DNA of 22,844 bases from positions 1 to 22,844 of the IMG/VR virus record IMGVR_UViG_3300042889_000940. One strand, 5' to 3'. Position 1 is the stretch's first letter, and every line of letters starts with the position of its first letter. Below the pieces are notes generated by a model. It did not search any database. It was not told where the DNA came from and worked only from the letters and a program-made list of their open reading frames with translations. The translations under genes and the position numbers were made by a program. This DNA comes from a virus. Shown here one piece after another: positions 15,431-22,844 of the stretch.

Positions 15431-15439
15431 TATAAGTAT
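15431..15439 (-). promoter_or_regulatory. Putative late promoter motif, variant ATACTTATA (tail tube)
   Basis: One mismatch from ATATTTATA at the middle position; 23 nt separate it from the ATG at 15407. It overlaps a short palindrome, TACTTA-AATA-TAAGTA (15423-15438). Confidence 0.42.
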
Positions 15440-15451
15440 ATCTTTTTTAAT

Positions 15452-17764
15452 TTATGCGTTAAAAGTTGCCCCAGTTGGTAAAACATTGAAATCAATTTGA
15501 ATGAATTCAGCAGTTTTAGTTGGTTGTAAGAATATTGCACCTTTTAAGATGTTTCTATCGATTACGTCTGGAGTGTTGTTTGTTTCATCCATTACAACTT
15601 TGAATGCGTATAAACCTTGTCTTTGTTGAATGTTCTCTAAATAAGGATTAACCGTATTTAAAAATTTAGTTCTAGTATCCGTTGTATTTTGTTCGAATAT
15701 TAAGTATCTACTAGTTGAAGCAATATACTTCTTAACTGTGATAAGTAATCTTCTAACATTGATTCTATCTAATGCTGATGGTCTAGCTTGTAAGGTTTTT
15801 TGTCCGAATGCTACGATACCTTGTCCAGGGAACTGAGCGATTGGATTTACTTTTCCTTCATATAAAGTATCTCTATCAGAATGAGTTAATCTATCTAATA
15901 CTGCTACTGCTCCAGTGATACCACCTCTATTCAAACCTGCAGGTGCGAACCATTCAGCTGAAGTTGCATCGTTTGCTGCATATACTCTAGGTAATAATAC
16001 AGAAGGAGGAACAGTTATTAATTTGTTTGTGTTCGTGTCAATTGTTTTAACCCAAGGATAGTAAACTGCTGCATAGTTAGTATCTAATCCAGCTGCAATA
16101 TCTACTACGGTTGCAATACCAGCACCTTGTCCTGCTGCATCCATAATATAAAATGTATCTGAACGGTTTTCACACATATCCATCGCTGCTTGTGTTACAT
16201 TTCCGTGTTCGTTATGATTAACACCAGGTAATACTAATAAGTTAATATCCCACTCATCTACATTTGATAGTGCATTTAAACATTTTTTGTATGCTGCTGA
16301 ACCACTTGATGCAGAAGTTGATAAATCAAACCCTTGAACGTTTGCAGAAATAATATCTAATCCTTTGTTGATTGGAGTTGTTGGATTTACACCATCAAAT
16401 CCACCTTGAAAAGCTACTGTGAATGTTCTGTATGAAAGTTGTAATGCATTTGCATTTGAAGTTAATGGTAATGCCGCTTGTGAATCTAAACCAAATGCAA
16501 CGTTAGAACCGGTTGTTGCTGCATCAGGAGTTGGATTTAAATAAAATGTATTATCAGAATTTCCCTCTAAGTCAATACCACTACAATAAATTGAAGAACC
16601 ATTTGATGCTACTGAATAAGTAACAACTGGAACACTTAAATCACTTGCTGTTTTAATTGGTAATGTATATGCACCATGTCCAAATGGAACTGCTGCTACT
16701 GGAGCTGATTCATTTGCTACTACTCTAATATATTTAGATTTATTAGACCAGTCACCTAATGTAGTTACTTTACCATTTGAATCTATTGTACTTACTTCAT
16801 CACCGATTACTCTAGCGATATAGTTAGTTGATGTAGGATCTAAGTTTACATTATTGTATTGTTCTAAAATTGTTTTTCTCTTATCAGTATCATCGTATTT
16901 TCTAACATATACTGAGAACGTACCGTAATCAGAACCATTGATATCACCCGCTGCTTTAACGTTACCAATTGTAACTTTAAATCTTGTATTTTCAACATTA
17001 CCATCTGCTAATGTATAAAATTGGAATAAATCATATCTACTACCACCGATTAATTGAGATTGAATCATTGGAGTTGCTGCCCCAATTGCATCTTGTCCTA
17101 ATAAATCTTGGGTAGGTAAATTATCTGCAATTACACTTGCTGTCATATTGTTAGCAGTAGCGAAATCTAATAGTGCTTTTGATTTTGTAGTAAAGTTTGT
17201 ATATGCATATGCTCTTTTTGCACCTTTTACTGATTTTCCAAATACATTTTCGATTGAAGCTACACTTGAAGGATTTACTGATGCGAAAACTGATGCATCA
17301 GCTGGATCTAAAAGAGTTGCGTGTAATAAGAATGAACCATCTTTATAATCATTAACAATTTCTGCTGAATCAAATCCAGTTTCAGTATAATCTGCTCCAA
17401 TTGTTGTTGGATACAATGTACTTACGTATGATGATGTTACTCCGTTTGCTGAACTACTAATTTGTAATTTTAATCCTATTGCATTTTGTTGCTCATATCC
17501 ACCGATACCAGCTACTCTACAAATGGTTACTAAACCGGTCTCTCTTAAATAATTTTGAGCGGTTAATTCTGTGTAATATGTACCATCCGCTGCACCGAAG
17601 ATATCTTCTAACTCAGATGGTGATGTTACGATTGTTGGTTTAAACGCCGGTCCTTGTTTGAAAGGTCCTACAATTGCCCCACCAATAGCTCCAACTCCTT
17701 GTGCTATGAATGATAAATCGTTTTCTCTTGTAAATACGCCCGGCGATACTAATTTTTCAGCCAT
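15452..17764 (-). CDS. 18: Contractile tail sheath protein, T4 gp18-like, 770 aa
   Basis: The N-terminus (LVSPGVFTREND, then GAIGGAIVGPFKQGPAFKPT, then ELEDIFGAADG) and C-terminus (KTLQARPSALDRINVRRLLI, then GAIFLQPTKTAEFIQIDFNV) are the conserved inner-domain segments of T4-type sheath proteins, which contract to drive the tube into the host. At 770 residues it is longer than T4 gp18 (659), so the protruding middle domains (about 100-480) are enlarged; these are beta-rich and Ser/Thr/Asn-rich and may face outward. It has a good Shine-Dalgarno and an exact late motif. The tube gene follows after about 45 nt, with no terminator visible between them. Confidence 0.95.
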   Translation of the reverse strand: MAEKLVSPGVFTRENDLSFIAQGVGAIGGAIVGPFKQGPAFKPTIVTSPSELEDIFGAADGTYYTELTAQNYLRETGLVTICRVAGIGGYEQQNAIGLKLQISSSANGVTSSYVSTLYPTTIGADYTETGFDSAEIVNDYKDGSFLLHATLLDPADASVFASVNPSSVASIENVFGKSVKGAKRAYAYTNFTTKSKALLDFATANNMTASVIADNLPTQDLLGQDAIGAATPMIQSQLIGGSRYDLFQFYTLADGNVENTRFKVTIGNVKAAGDINGSDYGTFSVYVRKYDDTDKRKTILEQYNNVNLDPTSTNYIARVIGDEVSTIDSNGKVTTLGDWSNKSKYIRVVANESAPVAAVPFGHGAYTLPIKTASDLSVPVVTYSVASNGSSIYCSGIDLEGNSDNTFYLNPTPDAATTGSNVAFGLDSQAALPLTSNANALQLSYRTFTVAFQGGFDGVNPTTPINKGLDIISANVQGFDLSTSASSGSAAYKKCLNALSNVDEWDINLLVLPGVNHNEHGNVTQAAMDMCENRSDTFYIMDAAGQGAGIATVVDIAAGLDTNYAAVYYPWVKTIDTNTNKLITVPPSVLLPRVYAANDATSAEWFAPAGLNRGGITGAVAVLDRLTHSDRDTLYEGKVNPIAQFPGQGIVAFGQKTLQARPSALDRINVRRLLITVKKYIASTSRYLIFEQNTTDTRTKFLNTVNPYLENIQQRQGLYAFKVVMDETNNTPDVIDRNILKGAIFLQPTKTAEFIQIDFNVLPTGATFNA

Positions 17765-17774
17765 TTTATTTGTT

Positions 17775-17780
17775 CTCCTT
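17775..17780 (-). promoter_or_regulatory. Strong Shine-Dalgarno AAGGAG (sheath)
   Basis: Ten bases before the ATG at 17764. Confidence 0.75.
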
Positions 17781-17804
17781 ATGAATTATGTTATTATATT
17801 CTAA

Positions 17805-17813
17805 TATAAATAT
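17805..17813 (-). promoter_or_regulatory. Putative late promoter motif ATATTTATA (sheath)
   Basis: Exact motif, 40 nt upstream of the sheath ATG; the longer leader contains the Shine-Dalgarno sequence. Confidence 0.5.
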
Positions 17814-17836
17814 ACAAACTTTGTTGTAAAAATATA

Positions 17837-18088
17837 TTATTGTTGTTCTTTTGGTGTAAATTCTCCAGTTGTGGTATCTAAATCCCCATCTCCGTACTCT
17901 TTTTGTATTTCAGATAAGAAAGTTTGTTCTTCTACACCTAATTTTTCAAATTCTTCAAACATATTTTCTTCATCAAGTTTTAATTGTTTTTGTTGAATTT
18001 GATTTTGTCCTATAATGAAAGTTAATTCATTAAATTTTCCTTTTAGTTCTTTTACTTTTTGTAACTGCTCTGGTTTGATTTGTGCCAT
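17837..18088 (-). CDS. Small coiled-coil protein, 83 aa
   Basis: No family is recognised. Residues 5-65 are almost entirely helical, with hydrophobic residues at heptad spacing (LQKVKELKGKFNELTFIIGQ, then QKQLKLDEENMFEEFEKL), followed by an acidic, flexible tail rich in Asp, Gly and Gln. It is Gln/Glu/Lys-rich, soluble and has no signal peptide. Its own late-type motif lies 25 nt upstream and the start has no Shine-Dalgarno. It is placed between the Hint protein and the sheath, so a virion accessory or assembly role is possible but unproven. Confidence 0.75.
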   Translation of the reverse strand: MAQIKPEQLQKVKELKGKFNELTFIIGQNQIQQKQLKLDEENMFEEFEKLGVEEQTFLSEIQKEYGDGDLDTTTGEFTPKEQQ

Positions 18089-18113
18089 AGTTTTTTATTT
18101 ATTTTGTTCTATA

Positions 18114-18122
18114 TATAAATAT
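18114..18122 (-). promoter_or_regulatory. Putative late promoter motif ATATTTATA (83-aa gene)
   Basis: Exact motif, 25 nt from the ATG at 18088, within the 56-nt gap after the Hint protein. Confidence 0.5.
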
Positions 18123-18144
18123 ATATTTTTTTACTCAAACGATA

Positions 18145-19788
18145 TTATAATCCGTATCTACCTTTTAAATTGTTCCAAACATATCCTATTTCAGTTGCAG
18201 TTAACGCTCTTTGATAGAAAAAGAATGAACCTAAATTACCAGTATTATTTTGCATTAAATAAATATCAGCTACCGCATTTGTATTAGCTGCAGTTGATAC
18301 ACCATTTGAAACTAACGAACCATTATTATAAAATATTGTTTGAGCATTTCCAGATGTAACTGCCAACATATGCCAACCTGTTAATGTAGTTGGTGTTGAT
18401 GATTGGTTACCATGTGGTGTTGAATTTAAAGTCATTGTAGTTCCAGTTGCTGAGAAGGTCCAATCTGTACTTCTACTTAAAATGTTACCTGCACTATTTT
18501 GTACAAACGCAATAATAGTAAATCCGGTGTTTAAAGATGTATTGAAATTTGTATAGCCTGTACCACTTGCATTTGCTATTTGTTTAATACCATATTTACC
18601 ACTTGCAAATGTTAATGATTTTGGAGATGTTGCATTAAATGAAGGTGCTGCAATTGCTGGACTTGCATTTCCACCGGTTAAGTTAAAACCGGTTGAATAT
18701 CCTGCTACATCATTAAAATTAGTACCACTACCAGCATAAGATGCTGCAAATTGAGGTTCTAAATAACATACTAAATTTGTCCATGGAATTGGTGCAGTTG
18801 CTGCTCCTTTATTATGTGAAACAAATCCATTAGCTAAATAAGTATGTGCAGAATCTACTGTGATTGTTGCAATTTCTAATGTTTTATTGAAGAATTCTAT
18901 TTTCTCTACTAATACATCTTCGATTAATCCGGTTGTTGTGTTATATTTTACTAATTTGTCACCTTCTACAATATCCTCTGCTCTTGTAAATTGATATGTT
19001 TCGGTAATATCATCCCAAGCAAAGAACGGATGTGCACCTGTTACTTTTATTGATCCAAAATTAATATCAACATAATTATCAATAAATGAATAATATACAT
19101 TGCTAACTATTGCATCTACAATTTCACCATTAGAACCCGTTTCATTATACCACCAATACCACTCTGCTGGATCATTTTCAGGAAACCATTCTGGCATTCC
19201 CGTTGGTACAAATGTTTTAATTGTATCACCTATGTATAAATCACCTGCTTTTACAGTTGAACCATCTGCTAATAAAATATCAGTATCGGTACTTACACAT
19301 AAAACATCTGAATTAATTGAGTTATATGAATCTACTGAATAAATTGTTTTAGTTGATGCTACATTGTAATTCGTTGCGGTTGTATTATATCCGTCTGCAT
19401 ATGTTGCTGTTAATGTTGTTGCATTACTACCACTATACGTTGCTCCTGCCAATGAATTTGCAGTAATTGCAACCGATGCTCCTTTTGTACCAACACTAAA
19501 ATAAGTTGCATCACTTACTGTTACCGTATAATTTGCGGCCACCCCTTTGATTCTATTATCAAACGCAACACCCTGTGTACTAAACGCAAAAGTTACATTT
19601 TCTGCAGTAGCTTCTACTATATACGTAAATGGTTGTGTTATTGCCACACTATCAAACGCGAATGAACTCATAGATACGGCGGTGCCGGCTGATGCATTCA
19701 TTGCATTTAAAGAAACTGCTTGTGAAGTTCGTGCAGTACCTTGGGTTGCTCTATATAAATTACCTAAACTTAAACTTGTCTTTGCCAT
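18145..19788 (-). CDS. Virion surface-type protein with internal Hint (intein-like) domain and C-terminal LamG-like domain, 547 aa
   Basis: Three parts are visible. Residues 1-160 are a Ser/Thr/Ala-rich beta region with repeated strands. Residues 164-326 are a Hint domain: C164 starts it (VLC164VSTDTDILLADGSTV), T250-G-A-H253 is the TxxH block B motif, and VDSAHTYLANGFVSH325N326 is the C-terminal block. Residues 335-547 look like a LamG/concanavalin-type beta sandwich (CYLEPQFAASY, TGFTIIAFVQNS, GWHMLAVTSGNAQTIFYNNG, FFYQRALTATEI). The residue after N326 is Lys, not Cys/Ser/Thr, so ordinary protein splicing is not expected. Cleavage at either end, as in bacterial intein-like (BIL) domains, is more likely and would release the LamG-like part (about 221 residues). 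With no homing endonuclease (163 residues), it is not a selfish intein of the usual kind. It has a Shine-Dalgarno-like AAGGAA and a late motif, and lies after the glycosyltransferase. Confidence 0.82.
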   Translation of the reverse strand: MAKTSLSLGNLYRATQGTARTSQAVSLNAMNASAGTAVSMSSFAFDSVAITQPFTYIVEATAENVTFAFSTQGVAFDNRIKGVAANYTVTVSDATYFSVGTKGASVAITANSLAGATYSGSNATTLTATYADGYNTTATNYNVASTKTIYSVDSYNSINSDVLCVSTDTDILLADGSTVKAGDLYIGDTIKTFVPTGMPEWFPENDPAEWYWWYNETGSNGEIVDAIVSNVYYSFIDNYVDINFGSIKVTGAHPFFAWDDITETYQFTRAEDIVEGDKLVKYNTTTGLIEDVLVEKIEFFNKTLEIATITVDSAHTYLANGFVSHNKGAATAPIPWTNLVCYLEPQFAASYAGSGTNFNDVAGYSTGFNLTGGNASPAIAAPSFNATSPKSLTFASGKYGIKQIANASGTGYTNFNTSLNTGFTIIAFVQNSAGNILSRSTDWTFSATGTTMTLNSTPHGNQSSTPTTLTGWHMLAVTSGNAQTIFYNNGSLVSNGVSTAANTNAVADIYLMQNNTGNLGSFFFYQRALTATEIGYVWNNLKGRYGL

Positions 19789-19797
19789 ATTATTGTT

Positions 19798-19803
19798 TTC
19801 CTT
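19798..19803 (-). promoter_or_regulatory. Shine-Dalgarno-like AAGGAA (Hint protein)
   Basis: Nine bases before the ATG at 19788, within an A-rich leader. Confidence 0.6.
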
Positions 19804-20808
19804 TTAACTATTATAAATATCTAATAAATTATCAACCCATTTGTTTCTATCTGAGTACTCATACATATATTCTTTTAGTTTATTAAACCAATGTTTTTTG
19901 TATTCGTAATCACTATTTTTAATCAATTGTACCGTTTGTTCAAATTCTGTTTTAGTTTCTGCTCTAAACGGATAATTCCACTCTTTCATCCAATCTTTAC
20001 TCAATATAGGTAGTTTACCATAATCAACTGCTTGAAATATTGAATACCCAAATGGTTCATAATTAAAACAACTATGTGAAATTCCCCAATCTAAACGATA
20101 AAACCAATCTAATTTTTTATAATCAAAAATATATCGTTTAGCTCGTTTGAAATTCACCCCATATCCCCTTTCCCATACATTATTTAAAACTCTCAAAGCT
20201 GTAAATAAATAACAATCTATATTTTCCAAATACCAAACTCTTTTTCTAGTTTCTGTTCTTGCTGCAAATCCTACTTTCGTACTATCACTACATTCTAAAT
20301 TATGAGTAAAATCATAATAATTAGGAATATCAATGAACTCATACTCTGCATGCTTTGGAGTTTGAAATAAACCTATCCAAATTCTTTTCTTTGCCGATTT
20401 GATTATATTCGTTTCCCACTCCGAGTCTGCTCCATAATGTTGCATACCAGGTGCTTCTGAAAATAATCCAGCCTTTAGAGACATATCAATTGAATTATGC
20501 ATTACATAACTTTCAATCTTGTCCAAATTGTTAAGGATTGCTGAGTTAGGGTAGTAGTGTCCGTGTAGTATGTGTATTCGCCGAGCACTATTTATAAGTT
20601 CATCAAACTTATCTTTATCATCCACTTGCCAATAAATTTCGAGGGGGAATTTCACCCCCTCAAAATCATCGGGTTTCTTTCTATGTATAAGTAGGATAGG
20701 TTTTACTTTTAAGTGAGGAACAATGTATTCTACAAAGTTATTCACCCAAACATCACTACCAGCACCTACTTTATTTCCGAAACCTGTTGTATAATATACA
20801 TCATACAT
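19804..20808 (-). CDS. GT-B fold glycosyltransferase (GT4-like), 334 aa
   Basis: The C-terminal half has the nucleotide-sugar binding signature of GT4-type retaining transferases: CFNYE251PFGYSIFQAVDYGKLPI, equivalent to 'E-x-F-G-x-x-x-x-E-A-x-x-x-G-x-P-V'. The second Glu is Gln-Ala here. A strand-turn at 178-190 (KVGFAARTETRKR) fits the Arg and Lys that bind the donor phosphates. The N-terminus has a Gly-rich loop after the first strand (TTGFGNKVGAGSDVW). It probably transfers a sugar from a nucleotide donor to phage or host glycan or protein; the acceptor is not predictable. The gene begins 7 nt after the fibre gene and ends 15 nt before the Hint protein, so it is co-transcribed with surface proteins. 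It has no Shine-Dalgarno and no membrane segment. Confidence 0.82.
   Translation of the reverse strand: MYDVYYTTGFGNKVGAGSDVWVNNFVEYIVPHLKVKPILLIHRKKPDDFEGVKFPLEIYWQVDDKDKFDELINSARRIHILHGHYYPNSAILNNLDKIESYVMHNSIDMSLKAGLFSEAPGMQHYGADSEWETNIIKSAKKRIWIGLFQTPKHAEYEFIDIPNYYDFTHNLECSDSTKVGFAARTETRKRVWYLENIDCYLFTALRVLNNVWERGYGVNFKRAKRYIFDYKKLDWFYRLDWGISHSCFNYEPFGYSIFQAVDYGKLPILSKDWMKEWNYPFRAETKTEFEQTVQLIKNSDYEYKKHWFNKLKEYMYEYSDRNKWVDNLLDIYNS
19812..19820 (-). promoter_or_regulatory. Putative late promoter motif ATATTTATA (Hint protein)
   Basis: Exact motif, 23 nt before the ATG. It sits in the last codons of the glycosyltransferase gene (encoding part of DIYNS). Confidence 0.45.
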
Positions 20809-20815
20809 TTTTTTA

Positions 20816-22843
20816 TTATTTTTTTAGAGCTTCTACTTCTGCTTTTAATTCAGCTATTTGTGTTTGTTGCTCTTTAATTGCTTCTACTAATAAACCAACC
20901 ATCTTAGAGTAATCGATACCTAAATAGCCATCTTCTCTTTCGTTTACTACTTCTGGTAAAACTTCTAACACTTCCTGTGCGATTAAACCAGTTGTAGGTG
21001 CGGTTTTAGTTACTTCGTTTACATCATCATTCCATTTCCAAGTTACACCATTTAATTGTTTAACTTTATTTAATGCATTTGAAATGTTTACTATGTTATT
21101 TTTTAATCTTTTATCCGAACCTGAGTACGCTACGATATCACCTGTTGCAGATACACTTGCGAATGCTACTGCTGATGTTGTTGCAATTGATTGTGGTAAT
21201 GATAATGTTACACCGCCAGTTCCTGCACTTGCAATAACTTGACTCGTTGTACCTGTGATTGAAGTTACACCCGTATTTGTAATAACTGGAGTTGAACCTT
21301 CACCGGTTGCCGTACCTACTGTGATACCAGTACCAGCCGTCATAGTTGCTACATAATCACCGGTTGTATCAGTTCCTAATGCTACCGAATTAGCAGCGAT
21401 TGTAGTTGCAAATGATACGTTAGCTAAATCTGTTATTGTACCGGTACCTGTTACATCACCTGTTAAAGTAATTGAAATATCTTTTCCTTCTAATGTTGTT
21501 ACTCTACCACTTAATGTTGATATAGAAGTTGCGGTTGAGGCAGAGTATGCCGATGCACTTTGGAATGCTCCCCATGCCGATGCAGAAACAGTTGTCATAT
21601 TACTCCAACCTACTGAATATGTAATATTTGTTGAATATACACTTTGGCTTACTACGTTTAAACTAGATGAAACACTAGTAAGTGTAGAATCTTGATTAGC
21701 ATCTCTTGTAAATTGAGAAGCACTTACTGCGATTAGAGTTGAATTACTTCCTGATATAGATGCCGCTACACTTGCAGATACTGCCAATGTATCAGTTACT
21801 AATTTTACTGAAGCACTATATGCACTTGCACTTGCGAAAGCACCAGCTGCACTATTTACGTTAGTTACAATTCTACTATCTACTGATGTTGAATATGTAG
21901 TTACATTTCCAATACCGTTTATTGAAGATGCACTTATCGCTGAAGTTACGTTTATAGAACCAGTAACTTGTAAGTCGCTACTTACAATTAATGAACCACT
22001 TACATATACTTGAGTTGCACTTGCAGAAATGATTGAATTTCCAATGTGGTCATCACCTACTGCTACCGGAACTTGTCCTACTGTCAATCCAACTTCACTT
22101 CCCAATGAACCACTATTTTTAGGTCCACTTATTAATTTTGCAGATGCATATCCTTCACCTTCTGGGTTTTGATAAACCCAAACGTTGTTAGTTGAATCCC
22201 ATAGTAAAGAACCAGTTGTTGATGATGAACCTTGATCTATTACAGAAATACCACCGAATCTAACGGATGGTGAATCCGTATTTAAAATCACTGTGTTTGT
22301 ACCAATTGATACTGCACTTGCTGTAATATTTTGTAAAGATGAAGAACCTTGAACAATGAAATCACCACTTATATACATTGAACCAGTTACTACTTGTGTT
22401 CCAGTGAATATATTTGATGCATTTAATTTAGCGTATCCTTCCGATGCAATTGAACCACTTAAAGTTGAGATAGAATTTGCAGTTGCAGTTGCTACTGAAG
22501 AGCTAATTGAGATTGGCCCCCAAATATTTTCATAAATACTTTGGCTTACCGAAGCACTTAATTGTGAAATTGAAGAACTTACCGAACCGCTAAATCCACT
22601 ATCAAATGGTCCGTTGCCATATATAGTATTATGTATACTAGAACTTAATGATGCACTTAAACCTGTAACCGGATAAAATAAACTATTAGATACAGATGCA
22701 CTTAATTCTGCAATTGAAGCACTTAATGCAATTGCTACACTTGCACTTAATGAATTTGGCCCCCATTGTACTGCGTTATATACACTACCACTAAGTATAT
22801 CAATTGAAGCACTTAATGCAGTTGCTGCACTAGCACTTAAACC
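20816..22843 (-). CDS. Tail fibre / receptor-binding type protein with S74 self-cleaving chaperone domain (5' end outside window)
   Basis: The first Met in this frame (22378) is not the true start: the frame stays open for 155 further codons to the window edge with the same repeated composition, giving at least 675 residues. The visible N-terminal region is a stalk of about 30-residue units such as LSASVAIALSASIAELSASV plus an aromatic or Pro turn, then SASAYSAS-type and Gly/Thr-rich beta repeats. The last 100 residues are a Peptidase_S74 intramolecular chaperone. The motif GSDKRLK supplies the Ser-Lys dyad (Ser about 576 of the visible 675), followed by NGVTWKWN, TGLIAQEVLEVLPEVV and a final coiled coil. 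In this family the domain helps trimerise the fibre and then cuts itself off before the Ser. The glycosyltransferase follows after 7 nt. Confidence 0.92.
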   Translation of the reverse strand, partial: GLSASAATALSASIDILSGSVYNAVQWGPNSLSASVAIALSASIAELSASVSNSLFYPVTGLSASLSSSIHNTIYGNGPFDSGFSGSVSSSISQLSASVSQSIYENIWGPISISSSVATATANSISTLSGSIASEGYAKLNASNIFTGTQVVTGSMYISGDFIVQGSSSLQNITASAVSIGTNTVILNTDSPSVRFGGISVIDQGSSSTTGSLLWDSTNNVWVYQNPEGEGYASAKLISGPKNSGSLGSEVGLTVGQVPVAVGDDHIGNSIISASATQVYVSGSLIVSSDLQVTGSINVTSAISASSINGIGNVTTYSTSVDSRIVTNVNSAAGAFASASAYSASVKLVTDTLAVSASVAASISGSNSTLIAVSASQFTRDANQDSTLTSVSSSLNVVSQSVYSTNITYSVGWSNMTTVSASAWGAFQSASAYSASTATSISTLSGRVTTLEGKDISITLTGDVTGTGTITDLANVSFATTIAANSVALGTDTTGDYVATMTAGTGITVGTATGEGSTPVITNTGVTSITGTTSQVIASAGTGGVTLSLPQSIATTSAVAFASVSATGDIVAYSGSDKRLKNNIVNISNALNKVKQLNGVTWKWNDDVNEVTKTAPTTGLIAQEVLEVLPEVVNEREDGYLGIDYSKMVGLLVEAIKEQQTQIAELKAEVEALKK
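22711..22840. repeat. 90-bp period repeat in the fibre stalk coding region
   Basis: The 40-bp stretches at 22711-22750 and 22801-22840 agree at 37 positions. The 90-bp period is 30 codons and encodes successive LSAS-A-x-x-LSAS-I/V stalk units. Shorter, more diverged copies continue to about 22400. Confidence 0.8.
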
Positions 22844-22844
22844 C

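Noticed and set aside
18145-19788. A standard splicing intein with homing endonuclease
   Set aside because: The Hint region is only 163 residues, has no endonuclease motifs, and the residue after the terminal Asn is Lys, not Cys, Ser or Thr.
20816-22378. Start of the fibre gene at the Met at 22378
   Set aside because: The codons upstream (VTGS before the Met) continue the same repeated sequence without a stop to the window edge, so this Met is internal.
22379-22843. CRISPR-like array suggested by the repeated blocks
   Set aside because: The repeats are in-frame, diverged and encode fibre stalk units with a 90-bp period; there are no unique spacers between identical repeats.
1-22844. tRNA genes, integrase, attachment sites or insertion sequences
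   Set aside because: Nearly all of the DNA is covered by minus-strand coding sequence with gaps under about 80 bases, and no cloverleaf, recombinase or transposase signature was seen.

Overview
The window is a late (virion) gene block from a contractile-tailed bacteriophage. Every credible gene lies on the minus strand, so transcription runs from high to low coordinates. Recognisable T4-type parts are a tail sheath (gp18-like), a tail tube (gp19-like), a frameshifted tail assembly chaperone, a long tape measure and a run of baseplate genes. The DNA is visibly AT-rich and most starts lack a Shine-Dalgarno sequence. One promoter matches the TTTG / TAnnTTTG type of Bacteroidetes. Together these point to a Bacteroidetes (possibly flavobacterial) host. 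The host is an inference: no host gene is present.

Layout in transcription order. (i) 22844-18145, host-contact and surface proteins: a long fibre with SAS-rich stalk repeats and a C-terminal S74 self-cleaving chaperone, a GT-B glycosyltransferase, and a surface-type protein with an internal Hint (intein-like) domain followed by a LamG-like domain. (ii) 18088-14304, tail shaft: a small coiled-coil protein, sheath, tube, and a 176-residue unknown. (iii) 14258-10091, tail assembly: chaperone with a +1/-2 frameshift extension, a 71-residue protein, and the tape measure. (iv) 10091-5073, baseplate: a tube-initiator-like protein with two hydrophobic segments, a LysM/gp53-like wedge protein, a hub-like protein, and a 121-residue unknown, nearly all joined by 1-2 nt junctions. 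(v) 5004-1, non-structural or uncertain: a PhyH-family oxygenase, a divergent family A DNA polymerase overlapping a 771-residue protein with a possible nuclease motif, a 132-residue unknown, and the first 26 codons of an adenylylsulfate-kinase-like P-loop protein.

Two layers of regulation are visible. An ATANTTATA motif sits a short distance upstream of eight genes, all late or accessory, and is the best candidate for the phage late promoter. Three intrinsic terminators (13229-13261, 14871-14893, 4190-4215) are each followed within a few bases by a promoter-like site and the next gene. The third pair differs: the polymerase gene has a host-type promoter overlapped by a palindrome, so it may be expressed at another time than the virion genes.

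The items most worth following up are the polymerase (all family A motifs present, but with altered active-site neighbours and a decayed exonuclease region), the Hint domain in a virion-type protein, the T7 frameshift site in the tail chaperone, and the putative late promoter. No tRNA, CRISPR array, insertion sequence or integrase was seen. No gene-free stretch exceeds about 80 bases.
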